A DNA stretch of 50,288 nt from Hofstenia miamia (Eukaryota; Xenacoelomorpha; Acoela; Hofsteniidae), in contig CABFPE010000112.1 in NCBI GenBank assembly GCA_900660155.1, forward strand, positions 1,383,575 through 1,433,862. The letters are read 5' to 3'. The position numbers and the translations under genes are program-made. The notes under the pieces are model-generated. The model ran no database searches. It had not been told where the DNA came from and saw only the letters and a program-made list of their open reading frames with translations. Below, in pieces: positions 1 to 12,753 of this stretch. The first letter of the stretch is position 1, and each line of letters opens with the position of its first letter.

Positions 1-2578
1 TTTTTTTCAAATATATATATATATATATATATATATAGAACTATATCGAAAATTTGGAAAATAATTTTTGGTTTTGTCCAATCGTATTATCATAATAGAT
101 TGTCTACTGAAAAAATATCAAAACTTACGTTTGTGAAATGAAAAATGAATATTGAAAAGTGTATCATAATTCAATCTTTGCAACTATATTTGCTCTCAGC
201 AAAATCTTGGTACCTTGAGGTGGGGTTGTCTAAGAAAAAACATTGTTTTGAATGTCTAAAACGTTTTACACTTTAAAACGTTTTTTTCGTAAAAAATACA
301 CTTTTTGCCATCCTTGCTTATATTTGAGGAAACCTTTTTCTTTAATTTTTTCCGGGCTTCCACCTGTTGACAATGATAATATTTATTCAAATCCATTAGA
401 ATTTTGAAAAAATCAATTATATGGTCATATTTGGCATAAAATTATAGAAAAAGTCTCAAAATATCAGGCTAAAATATTAAGTTATTGCAGAATTATTAAA
501 TAAGGTATGGTAGGGGGGCAGGGGGCCGGAATCCTCCCCTCCTCTTTAGAAATACTGTTAAAATATTTTCAGAACTATTTTTGTAAAATTAAATTATAAG
601 TGAGAAACTAAATTCAAAGTGTTCACCTATTTTCTAGGTTTATTTTTGTTGCTATAAGTACCAGAATTGACTTTGTTAGCAATTTTTTATTTTTCTCTAA
701 TTATAATGATAGTCAAATTGAATATAGCATTTTCAAAGAACTTTTTTTCATGATATTTTCTATTGCAATTTTTTCTGTCAAATTGTCTCCCACTAAGTAA
801 TAACTATTCTAGTGTTATTTTGCGATTTCCTATTTTCAGGGATGTATGCACTAATTCGAGGTCAAGCCTTGGTAACTTATGATAATTACACTTTGAAGTG
901 AACTTATAGCGTTTTTCCTCATTATCTGATGCAATTGATTTTAACCATTTACCCAGTGTTGGAGGTTGGCCTAACCGAAAAATTCCTGGTGTTTCCGTAT
1001 TCTCTTTCTTGAAAAAACTTAATCAAACGAATTTTTTTGCAGCCGGCATACAATCAATAACTCATGTGAGCGGATTTTAGCATTTGTAAATTCGACCTAA
1101 AACACATCTGTATAATAAAACACTTCGGAGACGATTTGCAAGTTGCTTATTCAATTAGAAAACATTGAAATACATGCAATAAGATGTTTCATTTGTTCTT
1201 ATTTGATCAAGTTGTTCTGACCAGCTAAGTTTAAATTCTCGCTATGCCCGAAATTATCGGTCAACTTTCAGCCCTGAATTTAGCATACATCGCTTCAGTA
1301 CCAAGGCCGAATTTGCTTGCGCGGGGCTCCGAACAAAATCAAAAAGTAATGATAAAATCATCCCTGTTATTACAATGTGGTTTTCGTGCCCATATTTAGT
1401 TGTTGTAAAACTGCATAAATCTGTGCTTGCATATGCTCTTTGCTAGGAAATTAAATAGCACTAAAATCAAAATGTCTCTCTATTGGCAACCCACTTAGTG
1501 TTTCTGTGGTAATGATAGATCGCAAATATGTTCTAATTAGAGCTTTAAACACGAACAGAGCCATTTATGTTGTAAATCATAGAGGACATATTAACCCTAT
1601 TTCTACTAGTGTTCCTTTAAAGAAAAACACTGCTTTGTCCACATTTTTTAACTATTATCCAAGCCTATTAACAAATATTGAGAAACTTTGATATGATCGT
1701 ATCTATTGTGTGAGCCTCATTCAGGCGCGTTATGTGGAAAGTCAGGGGATTACTAGCAATAAAATGTTGAGTTTGTGAAAGACTAAAAATTTTCTTAGAA
1801 TTTGGACCTTTTCAGTAATAACATTCGCCCCTTAAAGCCGGTACTATTCAGTGCTAATTGCTTGTTTTCATTAGTGTTTAAAGTTTACTCCATGTAGACT
1901 TTATCCTTAATGACCGCTTCATATAGCACATTATATTTTGAAAAAAATCTATTGAGTCAATTTTCCAAATGCTAAATCATGCAAAATAAAACGTAGGTAA
2001 ATTTACGACAGCTATATTAATATGGGAAGCAGATTGTGGATGGCAGTATTCCACTCCCTCTGCCGTAAATTGATATGCAATAAAGTTAAACTAATACAAA
2101 GTGAAATGTACTTTTTATGTTAGTATAATAATTAAAACAACTCAAGGTCAATAAAAAACATCCATTTCCGATTAATTTGAGTACTTCACTTAAATTTGAA
2201 TCACATGTTTTGACTTATTTTATTTATGGTATAAAATACCCTCTGATATTGTTGAAAAATTGATTACAACAGAGATTTAAAGATTTAAAGGTTGTTAGAG
2301 GCGGAACTGCAAAATTTTTACACCCAATTCATAACGTGGAGAAAGATATGTACGTAAATGTTTTTATTTTATTAATTCAATCACATGCATATTAGCCCTT
2401 TACTCATTAGAATCTAGTCTTCTAAATGCATCTTCAGTTTATTTGGCTCATTTTAACATTAAATCTTCATCGTGACAGTAGTGTATTAAGATTGTAACAA
2501 TGAGAATTCTTAATCAGATATTAGCCATAGCTGATTCTAGCTAAGCTTAAATCTTCGAAAAAGTATGGAGAAATTGTA
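1..2578. other. Non-coding AT-rich stretch
   Basis: I see no gene here. An (AT)n tract lies at 10-37 and a short G-rich then C-rich patch at about 508-540 that may be a repeat fragment. The only open frames are short, have no recognisable motif and look like chance ORFs. Confidence 0.6.
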
Positions 2579-2582
2579 TCAA

Positions 2583-2798
2583 CACTAGAAAGGCCAAATG
2601 TGTCAAAAGTGACTCATACTAAAATTTTGTTTACTTCCACATACATTTGTTTAAAAAAACAGCAGGTATATGCACCACCAAATAAACTGATTATCCATTT
2701 GAATTTGCATGTGTAATTTTTTTTCATTCTTTTCCATTATGTTCTACTTTGAAATTCTGTTTGAAAAAGAATCCTAAGGAGTAATGGCCTTTCTAGTG
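2583..2798. mobile_element. piggyBac-like MITE, 216 bp
   Basis: The two ends are perfect inverted repeats. The left end reads CACTAGAAAGGCCA from 2583, and the right end is its exact reverse complement ending at 2798. The right end is followed directly by TTAA (2799-2802). The left end is preceded by TCAA (2579-2582), one substitution from TTAA. A TTAA target duplication next to a CAC...GTG terminus is the piggyBac signature. The 188-bp interior has no reading frame of note, so this is a non-autonomous copy mobilised in trans. It is unrelated in sequence beyond the first bases to the other piggyBac-like MITE at 45684-46010. Confidence 0.75.
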
Positions 2799-2802
2799 TT
2801 AA

Positions 2803-3737
2803 AATGAAAAGATCAGGGCCCCCCAAATTCTGGGATTATAAAGTCGAAATTCAATAGTATGTATACAATATTTATGAAGTTTTAATATATATAAGTAGGA
2901 TTTTAATTTTGATAAAGATATTTTCATGTATTTAATAAAAAATGACTGTTGTTAAATTTTTTTTTCGAACAATTTCGCGAAAATCTATTTATGATATTGA
3001 ATCCTATTTTCTTTTTCGTTAATAAAAGTGTGTGACCAAATTTACAACGATTTCTTGCTAATGATTAATCAGGGAATTGGCACACTGTCGCTTTCAAAAA
3101 CAGGTGTTTGTTTTCTATTGTTGTACGTTTTATAATATGCCAGCATGTCAACTATAAAGCCGTCAAATCACTATTGAGTAATTACTTCTACCAAATATAA
3201 TTTCAATCAATTGAAACGCTTATTCCGTCTTGCGCAGAAGTTGCGTAAAATTTTACAATTCCAACGAAATTAACAATAAGGCTGTCTTCAAACTTATAAA
3301 AATTTCTCATTTACCTATTAGTGAATGCTGCTGTATCCAAGATCTCCAACTACCATCTTATTTTATTTTATAAGTAAATTTGCATTGATGTTAATATATT
3401 GAATTTGTTGTTTTTATTTTGTTTTTGACAATTTCTTATTAGCCTATGGCTATGCAGACCTCCCCTTCACAGGATTTGAAATATAGCTTCAGTTCACCAT
3501 AATAACATTGGTGAATTGATTTTATTAATAGTGAAAGTAGTCGATATGTATTTTTGATGTTCAGATTTATCAAAAAATATCAATCAATCGATTATTAGTG
3601 TTTTGCCGTAAGCCTATCTTCATGTTTAGTATATTGAAGGATTGTCAAAAGAGTACACTTTTTGACAATTTGCATTATATATATATATATAATATGCATT
3701 AAGTGTTCCATATAATAATCAATTGAATTATAATTTG
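2803..3737. other. Non-coding stretch
   Basis: No gene or clear element is seen. A short (AT)n run lies near 3676-3692. Confidence 0.5.
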
Positions 3738-3985
3738 CTTCAGCTGCTCCCAAATGTAGAAGTCACAGGCGTTAAAGTCCCGAAATCATGCTTGCCAGTT
3801 GAACAAAATTTGTCTGCGGACTGACTTGAGAAAGATGTGATGGGATGTGACTATTCCAGGACGAAAGTAAGGTTGAATCAGAGTCTGCTCTGATAAAGCT
3901 TTCCATCAGTAACGTTTGGTGAGGGAAATGGCGGTGAAACAATGACCTGGGTGTCCACAGAATTAAATCCGCTTACATAGAGCTG
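3738..3985 (-). pseudogene. Decayed mariner/IS630-type transposase, catalytic core fragment
   Basis: Read on the minus strand in two or more frames, this stretch gives the ordered remains of a transposase core. First comes a segment like VIVSPPFPSPNVTDGKLY (family pattern: VIGPxFxxxxxTGxxYL). Then comes an HHIFLKSVRRQIL segment (family pattern: APAHFxxxVRxxL). Last is FRDFNACDFYIWEQLK, which matches the SPDLNPxDFxLWGxLK motif around the third catalytic acid. The frame is broken by shifts and a stop, and no inverted repeats were found. It belongs to the same broad transposase group as the element at 36386-37158, which lacks exactly this part. The family call rests on motif order, not on an alignment. 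Confidence 0.5.
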
Positions 3986-4832
3986 ACTTTTCGCTATTTA
4001 ATTGGATAATATCTTCATCAGTCAAAATGATTTTAGTGCCAAATCAGCTCAAATTATTTTCCCCAATAATTTAGCTAAAATCTGGAACGCGTTGAACTTG
4101 CGCATGGTAAAGCATGTATGGTTTCATTTAGAGTTCTTTCTGCAATATTTATTAATGGTGCTCTTTCATGTAGTAGAAAATCCTCATTATGGCTATTGTT
4201 AAATTAGGAATTGCGAAAGATTTGATAATTTAGCTGATGGAGGGCCGAGTGCTTTCTCTCCACTTCTGTTACTGATTTCTGGTTTTACTCACATTTGTAT
4301 CAATTCAGGTTTCTGATTGTCACTAAGGCAAGTAAATAAATGTTTCGATAAGAAGTGGTTAGTTTTATAGCATGGTTTTTCTGCATTTTACATGTTGTTT
4401 TTATTTGTTATCACGTTTACGGGTGGGTAGCAACGGGTCTCACAAGTAATACTCGTGCTTTACAGCCCCTACAGCCATTCATGAAAACGTTGGACACGTA
4501 TAATTATAATGCTGATAATATCTGTAGATATTGCGCTATCAATCATCTAGATCAGTGATGTAAATTCTGAAATATTTAGCATGAATAATACAAGTAATCC
4601 CACATGTATTTAACCCGTATTTGTCTGGAAAACAATATCAAAATTTGTACAAGAAATCATCCGCATTTTGTTGTTTTACGTTTGGATCATTTTTCGCTTG
4701 TCTAGGTCACGATATAGAGGTGGTTCGTTTAACGAGGTAGTTTTTTATTATATTTCTATGGGAGAATTTGAGGTGGTCCAATAAATAGATATGGCCCGTT
4801 TTAGAGATTTTCCAGTAATGAAGTTTTACTGA

Positions 4833-4867
<35 letters not shown>

Positions 4868-5716
4868 TTACTTCTTTGACATTTTCTCCATATTAAATTT
4901 TATAGGCTATTTTCATTAGATATTTCTATGACCACATATTTCTGAAATTTCTTCGTTCATTGTAATAAATTTGACCTTGGTTTAAATTTAGTCAGTAACG
5001 CAAACAGAATTCGTATAATAAATTATTAATTAGCGGATTAGATGTCTAAATTTAACCAAATAAATAATTAAACTGTAGATTGGAAATGGGAGTAAAGCTA
5101 TAAATCTGTCAGTGCGGTTTTCTTTATTTTTTCTGGAAAGGTTTGTCATTCATACCTAAAAATTGTTGTTTGTAGTATTGATGATTCTTACATTTTTTGA
5201 TAATTTTGAATGTCTGTCTTTTTTATGAGCATAAGCAATATCTCCTCATAAACAACATTTAAAGTAGAAGAGTAGAAAAATTCGAATTATTACTGCTAGC
5301 CATGCATACTGTTTATGCATGTAATTCTTGTATTCAGTACTGCAAATAGGGTTTGATTGAAAAATAGTAGTGTCAAATTCCGGAACCGCATTTTTTCTTA
5401 CACTAAGCTCTTATTTTCCACGAAACTAGTGTTTTTATTTTTATTTGTTGTTTAGTGCGGTTGCAAATCGTTAAAAGTTAACGAAATGATGTGACATTTT
5501 CTAGTTCCCCAACAGGCAAAATACCAAGAACAACTTAAAACCATGGCAAGCCTAACCTGATTTTTGCTAAGAACCAAAAATTTGGAAGTAATATAATGTA
5601 TTGTTACTGCATTATCACAGCAAGAGAACTTTTAATTTTGCATGGAAATGAAGAAATTCTGCATTGTTTAGTCATGAAAAAAACTTGAAATCCAACGAGG
5701 CACACTTTGAGTGCAC
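3986..5716. other. Non-coding stretch with an (AT)n tract
   Basis: No gene is seen. An (AT)n tract lies at about 4838-4866. A patch at about 4705-4795 vaguely resembles the end of a pogo/Tc1-type MITE but has no partner end. Confidence 0.5.
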
Positions 5717-5898
5717 CATACATATGCAGCTCCATGTCATTGAGTAACATACATATGCAGCTGCATGTCATTGAGTAACATACATATGCAGCTGCATGTC
5801 ATTGAGTAACATACATATGCTGTTGCATGTTATTGAGCAACATACATATGCAGTTGCATGTCATTAAGCAACATGCATATGCGGTTGCATATCAGTAA
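5717..5898. repeat. 31-bp tandem repeat, six units
   Basis: Units begin at 5717, 5748, 5779, 5810, 5841 and 5872. The first five are 31 bp and the last is shorter. The core ACATATGCAGCTGCATGT is almost its own reverse complement, so each unit can form a small hairpin. Each core also carries a CAGCTG or CAGTTG-like E-box and a CATATG site. The second and third units are identical, and divergence rises rightward. This is a minisatellite and not a CRISPR array, because there are no unique spacers. Confidence 0.9.
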
Positions 5899-8800
5899 CA
5901 AAAAATTAAGAAGTAGCGAGCCTATAAGTACACATATTTTAGAAATACGAGTTCCCATTTTCGTTTTTTTTTGCAGAGAACATTATTGTAAAACGTTCAT
6001 TGAATTTCAGTTTTATATTCTTAAATAGTTGTTTGTAGTGACACTATGAAATGAAACGAGTTCATCTCAAAGTGTTATCTAATTTAACTACTGAAGCGAG
6101 CTTGATTTTGCTCATCTATCCAAAACGATCGCAACCTCGAGAGAAATATTGTGTTGAATATTAACTACGACTTAATTTTAGACAGTTGTTGTGCTACACT
6201 TAGTTCATTCTAATTGTTGTTTTCGAATGTAATGTTCAATTAATGCATAAACTTACTTTCATTTTGGACTTACACGTTTATTAGTCTCATCTAAATTTCG
6301 TTGGCCTGTATTTTGGTGGAATCATATTTTGTTAATTTCTTTTATTTTTTGTACAATTTTTCAAGAGCCAAACGAAGGTTTATATCCAGCCTTGTTTGTC
6401 TCTATTATCTAGACATTCCAGCTAATTTCGAATTTTGGCAATCTGGTAAAGGTAATTTTACCTCCGGCGTTATCCTCTTTTCTTTGAGAATAGAAGTAAT
6501 TGCTAAAATTAGATTTTCCTAAATAGTTCAAAGCTTCCTGTGCCAATCGGACGAAACAAAAGCCGCTAATTTGTTCGTAATTCGAGGTTTACCTTTGTTG
6601 TTTTGGTTCACTGGTATCGAACATCGCAGCTTATTTAATGTCTTTTCTCAGCTATATTCACTGACACGAAATCCAGTGAATCCATTTAAACTTTTTTAAG
6701 ATGTTCATGCAATGAGTCTTATAGTTGTATTTGGGAATACCTTTCAAATACTAGACGCTACCTTTAAGCAAAAATTTAGCCGGGTAAACCTTCTATGTGT
6801 TTGTCCACCCGACAGGTACTGGTCCGACGCCTTAGACCAGTTTCCTTGTCAAAAGACACATTTGGAATAGATCGGATGATGGGTAACCAAAGATATTTAA
6901 GATACATTAAAGTAATGCCAGTTGTGCACAAAACTAAATGCCATGTTTTTAAGATTCAATACGCTAGAGTACCACGTAAATCATATGATATTTTCGCATC
7001 GATTTTTTACACTGTTCACTTATAGTTAATGTTCGCTTGATAGTTAAATATAGCGTATGTGCTCTAAAAGGCAAAGTTGCAAAATTATCTACTGATTGTG
7101 AGGCTAAGGCCGCGCCGCTGATTAGTTTATGAGCCGAGCCAAGAGTCAGTTATTATGTCTCTTTTATATTTATCTGCTTAGAAATTTTACAAAAGACGGA
7201 ATTTTAATTGCACTCCAGAAAAATTTTTAAAGTTTGCTTCATTTGGATCATGCGGGCTCTACTATGGGATCCACAGCATGAGCACTGAATATTTGCTTAC
7301 TTAAATTGCCTAATGGGTTACTAGTATGTTATATTATAACAAGTATATGATTCCAATAGAAAAAAATTCAATATAGTGCTTTGTCCTCCCTATCGCCCAT
7401 CCCTTGGTGTTGTACTTGCTTAATTCAATGAACTCTTATCACAAATTACTAGTGAATTTATATTGCATATTCAAAGAGGTTTTCATGGTCTGATTGCACT
7501 ATTTTTACAAAAAAATATTTGTTGCGATCAAAAAGAAAGAACCTTTTTTGGTTAATTTTGACACGCGGAATTCAGATAATTAATTTATTTTAGTCAAAGT
7601 TTTTTCTGGGTGTTATAGCAAAGAACTGCACCAAATAAAATCGCCCATCACAACACATTTACTTTTTGCCATTATAACGTTCTTCCATTTGTTTCATGGT
7701 TTGGTGATAGGAAATGCGGCTCTGGTTTGACAATAGAGTGTCAAGATGGAGATTTTATCGCGCTTATGTTCGTTCTAAAAGCATCAAAATTGATGAAATC
7801 GCAAAATTCGTAAACACGTTTTTAGTAGAGCCATTCAATCCGCATCTACTGGTACGTAAAATGTGTTGATAGCATAAAAACTCATGGAGCAGTAGCTATC
7901 CAAATCTATTAATTTATAGTCGGCTATTGTAATAGTGTGAATTTTAACAATTGTTTTGTACATTGTTGTACCGGATCCAGTTTCGATAAATCAGCAAAAA
8001 CAAAAAATATTTTCAAATGGAGCTGATGAGCGCGGAATTTTTGTTATATAATAGTAGGCTATACAATCAATTGTCACAGAGTGGTAAGGTTCCAAAATGT
8101 GTCAGTTGAAACACCGGAATAAAATTTTGCAAGTTTTGAACTTTCAAATGCCATTAGTTAGCCAAAGTGTATGGTAATTAATATTATATATTTAATTTGT
8201 AAGATAGAGCTAAAGAAATTCTACTGAATATTGAAAACAGCTCAGAAATCAGATCAAAACTCACATAGTAAAGGTTGTCTAAATGTATATAAGTCGCTAA
8301 GGATTTGAAGCTTTCTATATACAAGGGAAGCCATCTATCTCAAGACTGAACATCCAAAAAAACTGCAGACTAATTTAAATACAAAATAGGTTCAAGCAGT
8401 ACATGATTTTAACAACAAACCAGTTGCTGTATTTAGTAACAGCAGTTTGCTGTTAATAGCATGTGCTGTTTGTATCTCTTATAATGATTAAATATATCAT
8501 CTTCTTCAAATGACAGTTAAAAGGAATTTTTTTGACGAAATTGAACGTGATATTCTTTTCAATGCAAAAAAAACGTTGTTTCATATTGATAACAAATTTA
8601 TGTTAACACAGTTATTGTGTGCGTCTCATGTTCATATCATATTGATGCCTACCAGCTTCATGTACCTGTATCTCGAATTCATATTCATTGAATCCTCGTG
8701 TATTACCCTCATCTGTAAACCTAAATTTTTGTCGAAAGTTTGGGTTGCGGCTTATAAACGCATTCTAAAAATTATATCTGAAACTTCTCACGACGTTTAG

Positions 8801-10864
8801 GGTTAAGTTACCTCTTAGAATGTGCAAATGTTGAAATAATATATTCAACAATACGAAATATCCAGTATTTGATTTAATTCATCGTTTAGAACTTAAATGA
8901 TTGGACAAAAGTATGTGGGACGGATTAATTTAGTGAGGCATCGCGCATGCGGCTTGTACTTGTAATTTAAAAATAGGCATATACTGGAGATTTATGGTAT
9001 GTGTTTGCAAACAACACGAAATGTTATCTTAATATTAGACTTTCAACAAAACCATATCAATCAAAATCAATGGTTCAATGGAATGGATATTTAAGCATTA
9101 ATATGAAAACATCGAAAATGCTGTAAACGCTATTGTCTATTGCGCTGTCTAACAATAAATTGTTTTAAGTGAATTTTTTATTCGATTAGTTACTTAGCCA
9201 GGATAACATAATTTAATTTAAGCTATATAAATGATATTTCTCAATTTCTATTGTGCAGTATTTTAGCTTTTTATTTCCCACTTCTGCTACAATTAATTTT
9301 TTACAACGACGTTGGAAAGTATGTTTATTGAATTTTTGAAAAAGTTTGGTTTTTGTAAGCGCTTGAGGCAAACTTGAAGTAATTGTGCCTTTGAATCCTT
9401 GAATGAACGTCTTAACATCGGTTGAATTAACCTAATTAAGATTCAATATTATTAGTGTTAATTTGTAAGCTACCGTACTTCAATCAATAGAAGACACAGG
9501 CTCAGTCTATGACTCAAACATTTTCAAACACTTCCAGTTAATTGTTTAGAGAGAAACACAGCAAGACTTTTTTGCTGTTACTTTCTTTATCATAAATGAA
9601 GAAATTACCTTTGTAAGAATAAAAGTCATAAATTACTGATGTTATTCTCCTTAAATATAATTAACTGGACGTCTTGGAGCCGTTTTTTAGGCATATGACT
9701 TAGCCTGGGACTTCTGTGTTAAGCACACGTTAGTTTAAAAATTATTTGCTTTGCGCATTTGTTTTGTATAAATTAGAGTTTCATGCATCGTTTGGATTAT
9801 GCGGACTCATTACACTGTTTAAAATTGTTCTTTTTGGTTGTTGCACAACAAACTGAGAAAATAGTTTGTTAGTCCATTAATTTATATAATCTAAGTATGT
9901 TTACTAAATCAATATCACAAAGCAATGTTATCTTCGTCTTAATTGTCATTATTTGTAACAGAGAAAACTGTTTTAGTGGATCACTCATTGCCATTAACGC
10001 ACCTGGATTTTTGGGGTAATAAGAGTTGCGAAAAAGTTGGCAAATCTAAGTTACCTCAAGCAATAACCTCTATTATAATCTGTTTCAAAATTCAAATAGG
10101 TTCGATTTTTCTTATTTTAAATTTTTTTGCTCTTAGGAAACTGGAGTGCTTATACATGACAAAACATTTGAAATTTCTATCTTTTCAAACTTACTGACTA
10201 TGCTACACGTTATTCAGATTTCTGTGTGTTATGATTTTCCTGTCTTCATCAACGTATGATTCTGATGGAGTTTGTTATCACAATTTTTTAACTAAGCCAT
10301 ATATTATCTAAAATGATTGTATAGATTTTCTTTTCTATGTGACTGTAGCATGTAGATTGATTTTTGTGAAACGACGTTTTGAAAATATGCTCTAAGTCAC
10401 TGAATTGACGAATTAATTGTCCTACGATGTTTCAACATCAGTGATGCATGCTTCATTAGATATTGCAGGGCAGACATCGAGTTTATTAATGAGGTGAAGC
10501 CAACGCTTGAAATCAATAGTGCGGAAGCGATGTCGTACTTAAGCGTCCTCGGGTGACACCTAATTTCAAATCTATCACAAGATCAATTGAGAGTTGTAAG
10601 AGAGCAGTCAAATCAGTTTATAAAATGGAATTTATACTTAATGCCACTGACATTCACTTTCAATCGAAAGAGTGTACTTGACGATAATTACTGTTCACAG
10701 CTCTTTTCAATTCCTATTCCACCCACTTGAACTTAATCGCTCTTATTTTAATGCCACATACAGTAGAGATCACAGAATCAATTATTTAACACCTTGTGAA
10801 TCAATAAAGCTGTTTTTGTATACTACCCTATCTTTACGTGTACATCAGAGTTACAATCGGGTTA
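5899..10864. other. Non-coding stretch
   Basis: I find no exon, RNA gene or bounded element in these 5 kb. Open frames of 73-96 codons (for example 8510-8800) have no recognisable domain and are probably chance. Confidence 0.45.
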
Positions 10865-11808
10865 CCGGCCAGCCTGTTCAGGATACGCCTGGTAGAAATT
10901 TTAGAGTTTAAAAACTGTATGGTTGTTAAGTCTTACGTGTGTGAGCACGTATCATGGTGACCTGTTTTTGGTTGTGCTTACGTCTTACGCAGTATTATTA
11001 ACCAATTGATTGCGATGGAATGTATATTTGCTTACTAATTCAAAGCCCCCTCTAGAGGGCGCCTTGCCTAATTACGGTCCGCTTCGATAAAAGTAGGAGA
11101 ATAAAGTAACACGGTTTTTCTTAACCCTATTCAGGTAACTACCCCCCTCTCTTGTTTTATTGATGACCCCCAGAGAAATTAATATTTTTGCTTAAAATTT
11201 TTGGACTTTTATTATTTATCTATTATGCACATTTCTGCCAAATTTTAAGGTATGGCGATTTATGCTTTCGAAAATATAAATATTTTCTCGGACGCACCTG
11301 ACAGAAATGTTAAAATCTAGCTACTAGAAATGGCTGCCAATTTCTTGCAGGTGGCTAAAATTTTGATGGTTTCAAAAAGTTTCGATATATTTCTTTACAA
11401 TAAGCCCATAGAGACATCTCCGTGAATGATAACATTAAAAAAAATAATGCCATTTTACTCCCATTATCAAATAAAAATCGTTATTTTTTGGTGACGTCAG
11501 CAAAATAAGATGACGTCATTACAGTAAAACTACACTGTGTTTCCAATATCTAGATAAAGTAAATGTATAATCATATATTTGGTACCTTTAATCTTTTACA
11601 AAGCCAAGGAATTTGCTTCATTAAAATTATTATTATAATTTTCGACGTAGCGTTAAGGGTGATTTCGGCCTCGTGGTTTTTAAAATAATAGAAAATTAAT
11701 GTTGCTTTTAACAAAAAAATGTAAAGGTTTTTCAGAATGATGTGATTATATTTATATTGAGATTCTAGTTATCAAGGTTGTTGAGCATCCTTTAAATTTC
11801 ATTTAAAC
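10865..11808. repeat. 944-bp duplicated block, copy 1
   Basis: This block starts CCGGCCAGCCTG and ends ATTTAAAC. The same 944 bp recurs at 11810-12753 with no difference that I can see. The two copies are separated by a single N. The interior is non-coding and contains a near-palindrome, CCCTCTAGAGGGCGCC, at about 11048-11063, and GACGTCA-type motifs near 11494 and 11512. Confidence 0.95.
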
Positions 11809-11809
11809 N

Positions 11810-12753
11810 CCGGCCAGCCTGTTCAGGATACGCCTGGTAGAAATTTTAGAGTTTAAAAACTGTATGGTTGTTAAGTCTTACGTGTGTGAGCACGTATCAT
11901 GGTGACCTGTTTTTGGTTGTGCTTACGTCTTACGCAGTATTATTAACCAATTGATTGCGATGGAATGTATATTTGCTTACTAATTCAAAGCCCCCTCTAG
12001 AGGGCGCCTTGCCTAATTACGGTCCGCTTCGATAAAAGTAGGAGAATAAAGTAACACGGTTTTTCTTAACCCTATTCAGGTAACTACCCCCCTCTCTTGT
12101 TTTATTGATGACCCCCAGAGAAATTAATATTTTTGCTTAAAATTTTTGGACTTTTATTATTTATCTATTATGCACATTTCTGCCAAATTTTAAGGTATGG
12201 CGATTTATGCTTTCGAAAATATAAATATTTTCTCGGACGCACCTGACAGAAATGTTAAAATCTAGCTACTAGAAATGGCTGCCAATTTCTTGCAGGTGGC
12301 TAAAATTTTGATGGTTTCAAAAAGTTTCGATATATTTCTTTACAATAAGCCCATAGAGACATCTCCGTGAATGATAACATTAAAAAAAATAATGCCATTT
12401 TACTCCCATTATCAAATAAAAATCGTTATTTTTTGGTGACGTCAGCAAAATAAGATGACGTCATTACAGTAAAACTACACTGTGTTTCCAATATCTAGAT
12501 AAAGTAAATGTATAATCATATATTTGGTACCTTTAATCTTTTACAAAGCCAAGGAATTTGCTTCATTAAAATTATTATTATAATTTTCGACGTAGCGTTA
12601 AGGGTGATTTCGGCCTCGTGGTTTTTAAAATAATAGAAAATTAATGTTGCTTTTAACAAAAAAATGTAAAGGTTTTTCAGAATGATGTGATTATATTTAT
12701 ATTGAGATTCTAGTTATCAAGGTTGTTGAGCATCCTTTAAATTTCATTTAAAC
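11810..12753. repeat. 944-bp duplicated block, copy 2
   Basis: This is a copy, identical by eye, of 10865-11808 in direct orientation. An N at 11809 marks the join. Equal length, apparent identity and an N exactly at the junction point to two overlapping contig ends that were not merged, more than to a real tandem duplication. Confidence 0.95.

Noticed and set aside
4700..4795. pogo/Tc1-type MITE end
   Set aside because: Only loose resemblance and no partner end or TA-bounded inverted repeat was found.
5717..5898. Regularly spaced repeats resembling a CRISPR array
   Set aside because: Units are head-to-tail without unique spacers and the context is a eukaryotic genome.
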